A stretch of DNA of 64,000 nt from Janthinobacterium sp. UMAB-56 (GTDB taxonomy: Bacteria; Pseudomonadota; Gammaproteobacteria; Burkholderiales; Burkholderiaceae_D). The DNA lies in NCBI RefSeq assembly GCF_900095265.1, contig NZ_LT607668.1, positions 44,323 through 108,322 on the forward strand, read 5' to 3'. Below are positions 1-8,901 of this stretch, one piece after another (position 1 is the first letter of the stretch; the number at the start of each line of letters is the position of its first letter). Under the pieces are notes generated by a model that saw only the letters and a list, made by a program, of their open reading frames with translations, was not told the DNA's origin and searched no databases. Made by a program: the position numbers and the translations under genes.

Positions 1-632
1 CCCAGCACGATGCGCGGACGGCCGCTGTGGCCCAGTTCGTTCGCCAGCACGCGCAGGGCCACCGCTTCCGCACCGCGCCGCTGCAGCGAACGCAGGTTGG
101 CCAGCGCGTAGGCGGCCGCATCGCCGCCTTCGCCGTGGCGGTAGTCGGGCCGGCGCGATTTCAAATGCACAACGACGACGTCGGTGAGTTGTCCGCCTGG
201 CAAGTGCACCTGCACATGCAGGGGCGCGCGGGCGAAGCGGCAGGCGTTGTCTTCGGCGGCATGGCTGTCGGAGGCGAGGGTCACGCCGGCGGGGAAATTC
301 ACCCAGGCAACTCCGGCGCCGGCCAGCGGCAGCCGCGACACCAGCGCCACCGTGGGCAGCATGCGTCCGGCAGCGTCCATCGCCTCGTGGCCGGCCAGGG
401 CGGCGTCGCGGTAGTGGCGCGTGCGCGACAGCACGTCGCGCAGGGCCGCTTGCGAGAAAATTTCCTGGAACGCGATCACGTCGGCGTCGAGCAGGTCGAT
501 TTGCCGCGCCGTCCAATCTGCCTTCGCCTCGTATTGCGCCGGGCTCAACGGTTCCAGGTTGTCATACAATTTCGCCCCGGCGGGAGCCAGGTTGCAGACA
601 TTGAAGGTGGCAAAGCGGATTTCTTGCTGCAT
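1..632 (-). CDS. Endonuclease/exonuclease/phosphatase (EEP) family protein, 3' end cut by window
   Basis: Read on the minus strand from an ATG at 630-632, preceded by a GAGGAG ribosome binding site. The protein begins MQQEIRFATFNVCNLAPAG, the typical first strand of EEP hydrolases, and continues with DADVIAFQEIF, which carries the catalytic-site Glu of the family, and VVVVHLKSRRPDYR, which matches the conserved H-L-K segment. About 210 residues are visible and the reading frame runs off the left edge, so the C-terminal half with the final Asp-His motif is missing. The family includes DNases, sphingomyelinases and inositol phosphatases, so the substrate cannot be assigned. It is divergently placed from ybaK with only 37 bases between the start codons. 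Confidence 0.8.
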   Translation of the reverse strand, partial: MQQEIRFATFNVCNLAPAGAKLYDNLEPLSPAQYEAKADWTARQIDLLDADVIAFQEIFSQAALRDVLSRTRHYRDAALAGHEAMDAAGRMLPTVALVSRLPLAGAGVAWVNFPAGVTLASDSHAAEDNACRFARAPLHVQVHLPGGQLTDVVVVHLKSRRPDYRHGEGGDAAAYALANLRSLQRRGAEAVALRVLANELGHSGRPRIVL

Positions 633-669
633 AATTAGCACTCCTCACTGAACGATCAGCGTATCACGC

Positions 670-1161
670 ATGGCTAAAAAAGAGCATATTTCCGAAACCC
701 AGGCGACGCAGCTGCTGCGCAAGCATCAAGTTTCCTTCGAAGAACACCCGTATCCCTACGAGGAGCACGGCGGCACCAGCGTCTCGGCGCGCGAGCTGAA
801 GGTGCCGGAGCACGCGGTGATCAAGACCCTGGTGATGCAGGACGAGGCGGCCAAGCCGATGATCGTGCTCATGCATGGCGATTGCAAGGTCTCGACCAAG
901 AATCTGGCGCGCGGCATCGGCTGCAAGTGCGTCGAGCCGTGCAAGCCCGAAGTGGCGCAGCGCCATTCCGGCTACATGATAGGCGGCACCTCGCCCTTCG
1001 GCACCAAGAAGGCAATGCCCGTGTATGTGGAGCAATCCATCCTGGCGCTCGAGCGCATCTATATCAATGGCGGGCGGCGCGGCTTCCTCGTCTCGCTGGC
1101 GCCGCAGGTGTTGCTTGACTTACTACAAGCCAAGCCGGTGCAGTGCGCCCTGCAGGATTAA
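670..1161 (+). CDS. ybaK: Cys-tRNA(Pro)/Cys-tRNA deacylase YbaK/EbsC family
   Basis: A 163-residue protein that fits the usual YbaK length. The family hydrolyses mischarged Cys-tRNA(Pro) in trans in the cytoplasm and so protects translation fidelity. Visible hallmarks are the N-terminal TQLLRKHQVSFEEHPYPYEE region, the central VIKTLVMQ and MIVLMHGDCKVSTK strands with the conserved Lys, and the GYMIGGTSPFGTKKAMPVYVE glycine-rich loop typical of the subfamily. It is a single gene facing away from the EEP gene, and plsY follows after 97 bases. A related prolyl-tRNA editing protein is the only plausible alternative. Confidence 0.93.
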   Translation: MAKKEHISETQATQLLRKHQVSFEEHPYPYEEHGGTSVSARELKVPEHAVIKTLVMQDEAAKPMIVLMHGDCKVSTKNLARGIGCKCVEPCKPEVAQRHSGYMIGGTSPFGTKKAMPVYVEQSILALERIYINGGRRGFLVSLAPQVLLDLLQAKPVQCALQD

Positions 1162-1258
1162 GAAAACGCGACACCGCCCTGTCCTTGACCCGGGCGCTGG
1201 TGTATATTCTGCTGCGCCAGCCTCGATGCTGGTGCAATAAACACAATAAAGGGAAGAA

Positions 1259-1903
1259 ATGAATCCAGTAATCACGACCGTGGCAATGACAGTGGCCGCT
1301 TACTTGCTTGGCTCGATATCGTTTGCCGTGGTGATGAGCAAGGTCTACGGCATTGCCGATCCGCGCACCTATGGTTCGAAAAATCCGGGCGCCACCAACG
1401 TGCTGCGCAGCGGCAACAAGGGCGCCGCCATCATGACCCTGGTGGGCGATGCTGCCAAGGGCTGGCTGGCCGTGTTCCTGGCCGAGCATTTTTCCAGCGC
1501 CCTGGGCGTGGGCGACATGGCCGTGGCCCTGGTGGCCATCGCCGTTTTCCTCGGCCATCTGTGGCCCGTGTTCTTCCGTTTCGTCGGCGGCAAGGGCGTG
1601 GCCACGGCCCTCGGTGTGTTGCTGGGCATCAATCCATGGCTGGGCCTGGCAACCCTGGCGACCTGGCTGATCATCGCCTATGCCTTCCGCTATTCTTCGC
1701 TGGCAGCCCTGATGGCTGCCCTGTTCGCGCCGTTTTACTATGGCTTGCTGTTTGGCGTCGATCCCATCTTGCTGGCTGTCATCGTCATGAGTGTGCTGCT
1801 GGCTTACCGCCATAGCCAGAACATTGCGAACTTGCTCTCTGGCAAGGAAAGCAAGATTGGCGGAAAGAAGGACGCGGCCAAGGCCGCTGGCAAGAAGAAG
1901 TAA
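1259..1903 (+). CDS. plsY: Glycerol-3-phosphate acyltransferase PlsY
   Basis: An integral inner-membrane enzyme of 214 residues that transfers the acyl group from acyl-phosphate to glycerol-3-phosphate, giving lysophosphatidic acid, the first step of phospholipid synthesis. The sequence shows the family loops: [11 protein letters not shown] near residue 18, [18 protein letters not shown] near 40, and [16 protein letters not shown] near 107, all between hydrophobic helices. The last 20 residues form a lysine/alanine-rich cytoplasmic tail. A GGGAAG ribosome binding site lies just before the ATG. The pathway partner plsX is not in this window. Confidence 0.95.
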   Translation: MNPVITTVAMTVAAYLLGSISFAVVMSKVYGIADPRTYGSKNPGATNVLRSGNKGAAIMTLVGDAAKGWLAVFLAEHFSSALGVGDMAVALVAIAVFLGHLWPVFFRFVGGKGVATALGVLLGINPWLGLATLATWLIIAYAFRYSSLAALMAALFAPFYYGLLFGVDPILLAVIVMSVLLAYRHSQNIANLLSGKESKIGGKKDAAKAAGKKK

Positions 1904-1993
1904 GCGCTTGAATTCCTGCGGCCCGCACGCATATGCTGTGTTTGCGGCGCCGCACGGTGCGGCCGCCACCGACTCGCGCAAAGGCTGCCCACC

Positions 1994-2665
1994 ATGAGTT
2001 CCACTCCCGCCACACCCACACCCACTCCCATCCGTATCGACTTCGTTTCCGACGTTTCCTGCCCCTGGTGCGTGGTCGGCCTGAAGTCGCTGGAGCAAGC
2101 CTTGGACAAGCTGCACGATACCGTCCAGGCCGACATCCACTTCCAGCCTTTCGAACTGAACGCGAATATGCCGCCCGAAGGCGAGGATATCGGCGAACAC
2201 ATCGCCCGCAAATACGGCTCCACCCCGGAACAGATGGCGCAATCGCGCGAAGCGATACGCGCGCGCGGCGAGCAACTGGGCTTTACCTTTGCCATGGACA
2301 AGCGCGGCCGCATCTACAACACCTTCGATGCACACCGTTTGCTGCACTGGGCCGGGCTGGAAGGGCGCCAGAAGGAACTCAAGATGGCCCTGTTCGACTC
2401 TTATTTCACGCAGGGCCAGAACCCGTCCTCGCACGAGGTGCTGCTGAAAGTGGCGGGCGACGTGGGCTTGGACAGCGTGAAAGCGGCCGAGGTGCTGGCC
2501 TCAAGCGCCTACGCGGACGAGGTGCGCGCACAGGAGAAGTTCTACCAGCAGAACGGCATCAATTCGGTGCCAGCCGTCATCATCAACGAGCGCCACCTGA
2601 TTTCCGGTGGCCAGCCGCCCGAAGTGTTTGAGCAAGCCTTGCGCCAGATCATCAGCGGCGGCTGA
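1994..2665 (+). CDS. DsbA-family (FrnE-like) thiol oxidoreductase
   Basis: A 223-residue protein with a CPWC active site at residues 23-26 right after the first strand (IDFVSDVS), as in the FrnE/2-hydroxychromene isomerase branch of the DsbA superfamily. The helical insert contains FNTFDAHRLLHWA-like residues and the thioredoxin-fold cis-Pro segment is seen in NSVPAVIINERHLISGG. There is no signal peptide, so it is predicted to be cytoplasmic, unlike periplasmic DsbA. Its substrate is unknown; FrnE-like proteins act as disulfide isomerases in stress response or polyketide maturation. A candidate terminator follows immediately. Confidence 0.85.
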   Translation: MSSTPATPTPTPIRIDFVSDVSCPWCVVGLKSLEQALDKLHDTVQADIHFQPFELNANMPPEGEDIGEHIARKYGSTPEQMAQSREAIRARGEQLGFTFAMDKRGRIYNTFDAHRLLHWAGLEGRQKELKMALFDSYFTQGQNPSSHEVLLKVAGDVGLDSVKAAEVLASSAYADEVRAQEKFYQQNGINSVPAVIINERHLISGGQPPEVFEQALRQIISGG

Positions 2666-2670
2666 ACGGG

Positions 2671-2703
2671 GCGCCAATGGCGCGCGCCATGGCGGGCTTT
2701 TTC
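2671..2703 (+). terminator. Possible intrinsic terminator after the DsbA-like gene
   Basis: A GC-rich imperfect inverted repeat (GCCAATGG paired with CCATGGC, one bulge) is followed by GGGCTTTTT. It lies 6 bases after the DsbA-like stop codon and before the ribosome binding site of the DUF427 gene. The stem is imperfect, so the call is tentative. Confidence 0.4.
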
Positions 2704-2735
2704 GGCTACACTCGGCACAGAGGGAGGATAGTCAA

Positions 2736-3026
2736 ATGCCAACAGCCAGATGGAATGGCGCCGTCATCGCGCAAGCCACCGATGCACAGGTGCAAGTCGT
2801 TGAAAACAATGTGTATTTTCCTTTATCGGCAGTGACGCAGGAGTGCCTGCGTCCCAGCAGCCACACCACCATCTGCCTCTGGAAGGGCACGGCCAGCTAT
2901 TACGACATCGTCGTCGATGGCCAGACGAATGCCAACGCGGCCTGGTCTTACCCCCAGCCCAAGGATGCTGCCAAGCAAATTGCCGGCCACGTCGCCTTCT
3001 GGCGCGGTGTGAGCGTCGAGCGCTGA
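2736..3026 (+). CDS. DUF427 domain protein
   Basis: A 96-residue cytoplasmic protein. It carries the compact DUF427 fold signature: RWNGAVIAQ at the N terminus, VENNVYFP, then SSHTTICLWKGTASYYDI and AWSYPQPKDAAKQIAGHVAFW. The ATG at 2736 follows an AGGGAGGATA ribosome binding site and was preferred over upstream in-frame starts, which would run into the preceding gene and terminator. The biochemical role of the family is not established. It precedes a DUF2157 membrane gene but is probably transcribed independently or as the first gene of that set. Confidence 0.85.
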   Translation: MPTARWNGAVIAQATDAQVQVVENNVYFPLSAVTQECLRPSSHTTICLWKGTASYYDIVVDGQTNANAAWSYPQPKDAAKQIAGHVAFWRGVSVER

Positions 3027-3067
3027 CGCGGCACACTAAAATACTAAAAATCAACAGAAAGCAGACG

Positions 3068-4030
3068 ATGGATTTACGCCTCGCCGTGTACCAACTCGCC
3101 TCGGCCAACGCGCTCGATGCCCAACAAACCCGGCAGTTGCAAGAGGTGGCCGGCTTCCAGCGCGAACCGGCGCGCCTGGCCTACTGGCTGCCGCGCGGCG
3201 TGGCAGTGCTGGGCGCCGCGCTGCTGGGCATGGGACTGATCTGCTGGGTTGCCGCCAACTGGGAAGAGCTGGGCCGCATGGGCCGCTTTGCCCTGCTGCA
3301 AGGGGTGTTTGCCGCCGCTTGCGTGGGCGCATTTGCCGTGCCCAAGGCGCGCGTGCCCTTGCTGCTGCTGGCCTTGCTGGCTATCGGCGGCCTGTTCGCG
3401 TATTTCGGCCAAACCTACCAGACGGGCGCCGATCCCTGGCAATTGTTCGCCCTGTGGGCCGTGCTGGCCTTGCCCCTGTGCCTGGTGGCGCGCAGCGACG
3501 TGTTGTGGACGCCGTGGATGCTGGTGCTGGCCACGGCCGCCGCCCTGTGGATGCAGGCCCATGCGCAGCATAGCTGGCGCATCGATTCGGCCGATCTGTC
3601 CATTTTCGTCAGCGGCTGGCTGGCCGTGCTGCTTGCCTGTGCGTTTGTCTCGCCCCTGCTGGCGCGCTGGACGGGCGCGGGCAACTGGGCCTTGCGCCTG
3701 GGCCTGGTGCTCGCCACCATCCTTATCACGGGCACGGCCGTCAGTGCCCTGTTCGGCAGCGAGCTTGCATCGCCGTACTGGGCCGGACTGGGCTTGCTGG
3801 CCGTCGCCGGCGTCTTGCTGGTCACGCGCCGCTACTTTGACGTGTTCGGCCTCAGTGCCGTCGCGCTGGGCGTCAACACCTTGCTGGTGGGCGGCCTGGC
3901 GCGCGTGCTGCTCAATGGGGGCAATGGCGATGGTGTCGGCAGGCTGGTGATGCTTGGCTTGTTTGCGGCCGTGCTGCTGGCGCTGACCGTGCAAGGCATA
4001 CTGTGGCGCACGCGCCAGGAGGCGGCATGA
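3068..4030 (+). CDS. DUF2157 integral membrane protein
   Basis: A 320-residue multi-helix membrane protein. The soluble N terminus (LAVYQLASANALDAQQTRQL) followed by a run of about nine hydrophobic segments, with GMGLICWVAANWEELG at the first helix, is the pattern of DUF2157. The internal GLFAYFGQTYQTGADPW segment is also typical of the family. The stop codon overlaps the start of the next gene by four bases (ATGA), so the two are translationally coupled. In many proteobacteria DUF2157, DUF4401 and GDYXXLXY proteins are encoded together, which suggests a membrane complex of unknown role. Confidence 0.85.
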   Translation: MDLRLAVYQLASANALDAQQTRQLQEVAGFQREPARLAYWLPRGVAVLGAALLGMGLICWVAANWEELGRMGRFALLQGVFAAACVGAFAVPKARVPLLLLALLAIGGLFAYFGQTYQTGADPWQLFALWAVLALPLCLVARSDVLWTPWMLVLATAAALWMQAHAQHSWRIDSADLSIFVSGWLAVLLACAFVSPLLARWTGAGNWALRLGLVLATILITGTAVSALFGSELASPYWAGLGLLAVAGVLLVTRRYFDVFGLSAVALGVNTLLVGGLARVLLNGGNGDGVGRLVMLGLFAAVLLALTVQGILWRTRQEAA

Positions 4031-5688
4031 GCACCAGCAATAGTCAGCGAGCCGATGCGCTCGCCAGCCTGATCGATGACGCCACGCGCGCCGGCTTGCT
4101 GCCGCCCGGCGCTGCCCGGCCGGCGCAGGATGTACGGCCGTGGCCGCTGGTGCTGATGACGGCATTCGGCGCCTGGCTGGCCGCCATTCCCCTGATGATT
4201 GCGCTGGGCGTGGGCCTGGAAAGCGTGGTGCGCCACGGTCCCGGTGCCTACGTCGTGGCGGGCATCGTGCTGGTGGTGTCCGTGCTGTTGATCCGCATGC
4301 GCGGCGTGGCCTTGTTTGTCGAACAGCTGGCCGTGCCTTGCCTGCTGGTGGGAGGTGGCTTGCTCGGTTATGCGCTGTACCGCGATTGCACGGCGCAGAT
4401 GGCTTCCTCGCTGCTGTGTCTGGCATGCCTGGTGGTGGCAGCCGCCTTGCCGCGCGACTGGCTGCGCGTGCTGCTGGGCTTGCTCTCCTGCGGCTTGCTG
4501 GCGCTGGGCATCGTCGATAGCGGGGCCGACTGGATTTTCGAGAATAATCCCACGCAACTGTATGTGGCCTGGATGCTGGCCCTGGCATGCTGGCTGGGCG
4601 CTCACTGGCTGCAGAAGCAAGCCTTCAATGATGGCCGTGGCGCACCGGTTGCCGCCTTGCTGGAATCGCTGTCGACGGGCTGGGTGCTGGCGATCCTGGC
4701 GGGACTGGCCTTCTGGTCCGGCATGACCTTCATGCTGGACGCCAGCGTGGGCGGTGGCTTTGTCGGCGAAGTGACGCGTGAAGTGACGCGGCAGCAAGGC
4801 GCTGCCTGGTATGCGCAGGCGTTGAATGGGGTCTCGCTTGTGCTGGCCGTGGCGGCCGCCGTCTGGACGGGGTGGCGCTGGCCGGCGCTGCGCCAGTTGC
4901 CCGCCATCGGCGTGGCGCTGGTGCTGATCGTGCTGGCGTGGTTCATGCCGGCGCTGGGTCCCGTGCTGCTGATCCTCGCGTATTGTTTGACGAGCGGGCG
5001 CTCGCGCGTGGCCGTGGCGGCGGCGCTGGCTGCCGCGTGGATACTTGGCAGTTTTTATTACCAGCTGGCCTGGCCGCTGGCCAGCAAGGCGGCGCTGCTG
5101 GCCATGGCGGGCGCGCTGCTGTGCGCCCTGTCGTGGCTGGCCACGCGCAGCGCAGTATTACACCTGGTCGACAGCAAACCGGTGGCTGCGCCGGCCGACA
5201 GCCGCGCCGTGCGCCTGGGCGTGCTGGGAGGCTTGCTGCTGGTGTTGCTGGTGGCGAATGGCGGCATCTGGCAAAAGGAGCAATTGATTGCCAAGGGCGA
5301 GCCTGTGTTCGTGGAGCTGGCGCCTGTCGATCCCCGTTCGCTGATGCAGGGCGACTACATGCGCCTCAATTTCGTCAACCTCGGCGTCCTCAGCACCCTG
5401 GCCAGCGTGAACAGGGAGCCTGGCCGGCCCTTCGTGGTGGCCAGGCGCGATGCGCGCGGCGTGGCCGAACTGCTGCGCCCGTACACCAAAGAGGCGCTCG
5501 CGCCCGGCGAATTCCTGCTCGAGCTGACGCCGAAGAATGGCAGTTGGGTGCTGGTCAGCGATGCCTGGTTCTTCAAGGAAGGCGAGGCGGCGCGCTGGGA
5601 AAAGGCACGCTATGGCGAGTTCCGCGTGCTGCCCGATGGCCGCGCCTTGCTGGTGGGCATGCGCGGCCAGGAGCTGGAAAAGCTGTAG
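4027..5688 (+). CDS. DUF4401 and GDYXXLXY fusion membrane protein
   Basis: A 553-residue protein that starts at the ATG overlapping the DUF2157 stop codon. Residues 1-390 form a polytopic membrane region with repeated hydrophobic helices, matching DUF4401. After a last helix near residue 400 (LGVLGGLLLVLLVANGGIW) there is an extracytoplasmic domain containing SLMQGDYMRLNF, which fits the GDYXXLXY motif that names the family, and ending with an RVLPDGRALLVGMRG segment. The two families are commonly separate genes, so this is a fusion. Function is unknown; an envelope role is an inference from topology. Confidence 0.82.
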   Translation: MSTSNSQRADALASLIDDATRAGLLPPGAARPAQDVRPWPLVLMTAFGAWLAAIPLMIALGVGLESVVRHGPGAYVVAGIVLVVSVLLIRMRGVALFVEQLAVPCLLVGGGLLGYALYRDCTAQMASSLLCLACLVVAAALPRDWLRVLLGLLSCGLLALGIVDSGADWIFENNPTQLYVAWMLALACWLGAHWLQKQAFNDGRGAPVAALLESLSTGWVLAILAGLAFWSGMTFMLDASVGGGFVGEVTREVTRQQGAAWYAQALNGVSLVLAVAAAVWTGWRWPALRQLPAIGVALVLIVLAWFMPALGPVLLILAYCLTSGRSRVAVAAALAAAWILGSFYYQLAWPLASKAALLAMAGALLCALSWLATRSAVLHLVDSKPVAAPADSRAVRLGVLGGLLLVLLVANGGIWQKEQLIAKGEPVFVELAPVDPRSLMQGDYMRLNFVNLGVLSTLASVNREPGRPFVVARRDARGVAELLRPYTKEALAPGEFLLELTPKNGSWVLVSDAWFFKEGEAARWEKARYGEFRVLPDGRALLVGMRGQELEKL

Positions 5689-5741
5689 CGCAAGGTGTCG
5701 TGCAAAAGCGCGCCAGGGCGGCCATCCTGTAAAATTGCCCG

Positions 5742-6986
5742 ATGGATAATATTACGCATTCGGTCATCGGCCTCGGGGTCGGCGAACTGGTACATCGCAG
5801 CCTGCCGCCCGAGCCGCAAGCCCCCACCCAGCGCACCCGGCGCGCGCTGTTTCTCTTTTCGGCCTGGTTTGCCAGCAACGCGCCCGACCTGGACCTGGTG
5901 CTGACCAAGCTGCTGCCGCGTCCGTTCGGCTACATGCTGCACCACCGTGGCCACACGCATACCTTGCTGCTGGCCTTGCCGCAGGCGCTGCTGTTGCTGG
6001 CCCTGCTATGGCTGCTGTGGCCCGGCGCGCGCCGCCTGCTCAGGGAAAGCCTACCCGCCCGGCTGGGCCTGGCGGCCTGTTTGCTGCTGGGATTTTGCTT
6101 GCACATGGGCATGGATTTCCTCAATTCCTATGGCTTGCACCCGTTTTACCCGTTTGACAGCCGCTGGTTGTATGGCGACATGGTTTTCATTGTCGAACCC
6201 ATGTTCTGGGTGCTGCTGGGCGTGCCCGTGATCATGTCCTTGCGCTACGGCAGCGTCAAAGGCGTGCTGCTGGCGGGGCTGGCGGCGGCCCTGTGTTTCT
6301 TTACCTATCAAACCTATCTGGCGCCTGCCGCGCTGTTTGTCTTGCTGGCGCTGGGCGTGGTACTGGCCGTGCTGCAAGGGCGTGCAGGCGAGCGGGGGCG
6401 CGGACCGCTGCTGCTGGCCTTCGCGCTGGCCGCCACCTTCATTGGCACACAAGGCGTGGCCTCGGCTCTCGGCCGGACGCGCATCGAAGCGGCCGTGCAG
6501 CGCCTGGACCCCGGCACGCGCGTGTGGGATGTGGCGATGACGGCGTTTCCCAGCAATCCCCTGTGCTGGATCTATGTCTCGCTCGACAGCAGGACAGACG
6601 TGTATACCTTGCGGCGCGGCACCCTGAGCCTGCTGCCCGAGTCGCTGGCGCCGGCCGCCTGCCCGGCCGGCTTGGTCGAGACGGGCAAGCGGGAACAGCA
6701 ACTGGCGCCCGGTATTGCCGTGTCCGCCCAGGCGGCAGGCAGCCTGGCCGCCTTGCGCGCTTTGCAGTCGGACAATTGCTATGCCGACGCCTGGTTCCGC
6801 TTTGCCCGCATGCCCAGACTGAATGCGGACAAGCTGACGGACGTGCGTTTCAATCCCGCCATGTTGCCCAACTTTACGACCGTCGAACTGCAACAGTTCC
6901 GTAGCCGGCCGTGCCCCGCCTACGTGCCGGGCTGGGAGCGGCCCCGCGCGGACATGCTGGCGCCGCCGCAAGCGGATCGCCATTAG
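5742..6986 (+). CDS. Membrane-bound metal-dependent hydrolase, DUF457/YdjM-like
   Basis: A 414-residue membrane protein. The N terminus (MDNITHSVIGLGVGELVHRS) and the motifs SNAPDLDLV near residue 45 and HHRGHTHTLL near residue 67 are the metal-ligand signatures of the DUF457 family, followed by LHMGMDFLNSYG near 115. Six or more hydrophobic helices cover residues 75-240. The C-terminal 180 residues form a soluble domain that is longer than in the short YdjM-type members. The family is annotated as a predicted hydrolase without a proven substrate. Confidence 0.85.
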   Translation: MDNITHSVIGLGVGELVHRSLPPEPQAPTQRTRRALFLFSAWFASNAPDLDLVLTKLLPRPFGYMLHHRGHTHTLLLALPQALLLLALLWLLWPGARRLLRESLPARLGLAACLLLGFCLHMGMDFLNSYGLHPFYPFDSRWLYGDMVFIVEPMFWVLLGVPVIMSLRYGSVKGVLLAGLAAALCFFTYQTYLAPAALFVLLALGVVLAVLQGRAGERGRGPLLLAFALAATFIGTQGVASALGRTRIEAAVQRLDPGTRVWDVAMTAFPSNPLCWIYVSLDSRTDVYTLRRGTLSLLPESLAPAACPAGLVETGKREQQLAPGIAVSAQAAGSLAALRALQSDNCYADAWFRFARMPRLNADKLTDVRFNPAMLPNFTTVELQQFRSRPCPAYVPGWERPRADMLAPPQADRH

Positions 6987-7092
6987 CGGAAATGTTGCCT
7001 TATGGAAAAAATATCGTGTGTGCACTGACATCGTCATGGCCGCGCATGCGACACTAGCAACTCAGCATGAATGATATTTAGTTAGGATTATC

Positions 7093-8844
7093 TTGGAAGA
7101 GCAACACGCCTTACCTTATTTGCGGGAAACCCTGCTGTTTCTCGCCCTGGCCGGGATTTTTATTCCGCTATTGCAACGCCTGAAAGTCAACCAGGTCCTC
7201 GGCTTCCTGGCCGTCGGCGCCCTGTTCGGCCCCTTCGGCTTCGGCCTGTGGGCCGGTGAATTCACGTGGCTGACGTATTTTTCCTTCGTGCGTGCCGAGC
7301 AAGTCAGCGGCCTGGCCGAGCTGGGCGTGATGTTCTTGATGTTCATGATCGGCCTGGAATTGTCGACGGAACGGCTGTGGGCGCTGCGGCGCTGGGTATT
7401 CGGCGCGGGCGTGGGGCAGGTGGCCGTCAGCGCTTGCCTGGTCGGTGGCGTGGCGTATTACTTTGGCCTGTCGCTGGAAGCGTCCATCGTGCTGGGGCTG
7501 GTACTGTCGCTGTCGTCCACGGCCGTGGTGATGCAGTTGCTCACCGACCAGCGCTCCTTGCAGACCCCAAGCGGCCAGGCGGGTTTTTCCATCCTGATGT
7601 TCCAGGATTTGATGGTGGTGCCGCTGTTCATCCTGATCGACGTGTTCGCCAGCGGACGCAGCGATGACCTGGCGTATCTGCTCAGCTTTGCAGCCGTGAA
7701 ATCGGCCGGCGCCATCCTGCTGATCTATCTGCTGGGACGCAGGGTCATCCGTCCGCTGTTCCAGTTTTTCGTCAAGAAACGCCAGCCCGACGTGTTCATG
7801 GCCCTGACCTTGCTCAGCACCCTGGGCATCGCGGGCCTCACATACCTGGCAGGCCTGTCGATGGCGCTGGGCGCCTTGCTGGCCGGCCTGCTGCTGGCGG
7901 AGACGGAATTTCGCCATGAAGTGGAAGTGACGATAGAGCCGTTCAAAGGTTTGCTGATGGGCCTGTTCTTCATGTCGGTGGGCATGCAGATCGACGTGCG
8001 CGAAATCGTCAAGTCGCCCGTGCTGATTCCGCTGGCCGTGCTGAGCCTGTTTGCGGTGAAAACCCTGGTCATCAGCGTGATTTTCCGCCTCGGCGGCTTT
8101 CACTGGGGGCGCGCCGTGGAAACGGGCGTGCTGCTGGGGCAGGGCGGCGAATTCGCCTTCATCGTCGTCGCGTATGCACTCGGTACCAAGCTGATCGGCC
8201 CGCAAGTGGCGCAATTCGTCATGCTGGTGGTAGGCCTGAGCCTGTTCGCCACGCCGGCGCTGGCGAAGGCGGCGCGCGCTTTCGGCAACTGGTGGGAAAA
8301 GCGTCACCACCACCAACTGGCCGACCTGGCGCACGGCGCATTGCCGCCGCAGGGCAGCACCGTCATCATCGCCGGTTTCGGCCGGGTGGGCCAGTTGCTG
8401 GCCAAGGTGCTGACGGAGCAGGATATCGCCTATGTGGCGATTGAAAACGATGCGCGGCTGGTGACGACCCTGCATCCGCGCGGTTTCCCCGTGTATTTCG
8501 GCGATGCCTCGCGCGCGGAACTGTTGCAAAAGGTGAATGCGGACCGGGCTGCCGCCGTGGTGCTGACCATGGACCATGCGGCGTCCGTGCTGCATGCCGT
8601 GAAATCGATACGCCGCGAATATCCGCAGTTGCCCGTGTATGCGCGCGCCCGCGACGAGGCACATGCGGTGGCCCTGATACAGGCGGGCGCGACGCTGGTC
8701 GTGCCCGAGGCGCTGGAGTCGGCGCTGCAACTGACGGCCACCGTGCTGCACACGGTGGGCTTGAGCGAAGCGCGCACGACGGACATCGTGCAAGTCGAGC
8801 GCGACCGGCGCAATGCCGTGTTGCTGGCGAAGAAATTGTCGTAG
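7093..8844 (+). CDS. Monovalent cation:proton antiporter, KefB/KefC type (CPA2)
   Basis: A 583-residue transporter. Residues 1-390 are the Na+/H+ exchanger domain with about twelve helices, including NQVLGFLAVGALFGPFGFG, GLELSTERLW and the GQGGEFAFIVVAYA segment. Residues from about 423 form a TrkA-N/RCK nucleotide-binding domain with the Rossmann loop GFGRVGQLL. The start is TTG at 7093, supported by an AGGA site a few bases upstream and by the match of the first residues to the family start. It probably exports K+ in exchange for protons. A K+ channel gene follows after 57 bases, so this locus is devoted to potassium movement. Confidence 0.9.
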   Translation: MEEQHALPYLRETLLFLALAGIFIPLLQRLKVNQVLGFLAVGALFGPFGFGLWAGEFTWLTYFSFVRAEQVSGLAELGVMFLMFMIGLELSTERLWALRRWVFGAGVGQVAVSACLVGGVAYYFGLSLEASIVLGLVLSLSSTAVVMQLLTDQRSLQTPSGQAGFSILMFQDLMVVPLFILIDVFASGRSDDLAYLLSFAAVKSAGAILLIYLLGRRVIRPLFQFFVKKRQPDVFMALTLLSTLGIAGLTYLAGLSMALGALLAGLLLAETEFRHEVEVTIEPFKGLLMGLFFMSVGMQIDVREIVKSPVLIPLAVLSLFAVKTLVISVIFRLGGFHWGRAVETGVLLGQGGEFAFIVVAYALGTKLIGPQVAQFVMLVVGLSLFATPALAKAARAFGNWWEKRHHHQLADLAHGALPPQGSTVIIAGFGRVGQLLAKVLTEQDIAYVAIENDARLVTTLHPRGFPVYFGDASRAELLQKVNADRAAAVVLTMDHAASVLHAVKSIRREYPQLPVYARARDEAHAVALIQAGATLVVPEALESALQLTATVLHTVGLSEARTTDIVQVERDRRNAVLLAKKLS

Positions 8845-8901
8845 TGCAAGCTGTAGCGCAAGCGTGCGTGTCGCCGTGCCTGGCTAATTATCTATACAAT
8901 A

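Noticed and set aside
1064..2434. A 456-codon minus-strand frame across ybaK, plsY and the DsbA-like gene
   Set aside because: It crosses three genes with clear family matches on the other strand and has no domain or ribosome binding site.
7168..8793. A 541-codon minus-strand frame opposite the KefB-like gene
   Set aside because: His/Gln-rich composition typical of antisense frames; the + strand shows a complete antiporter with RCK domain.
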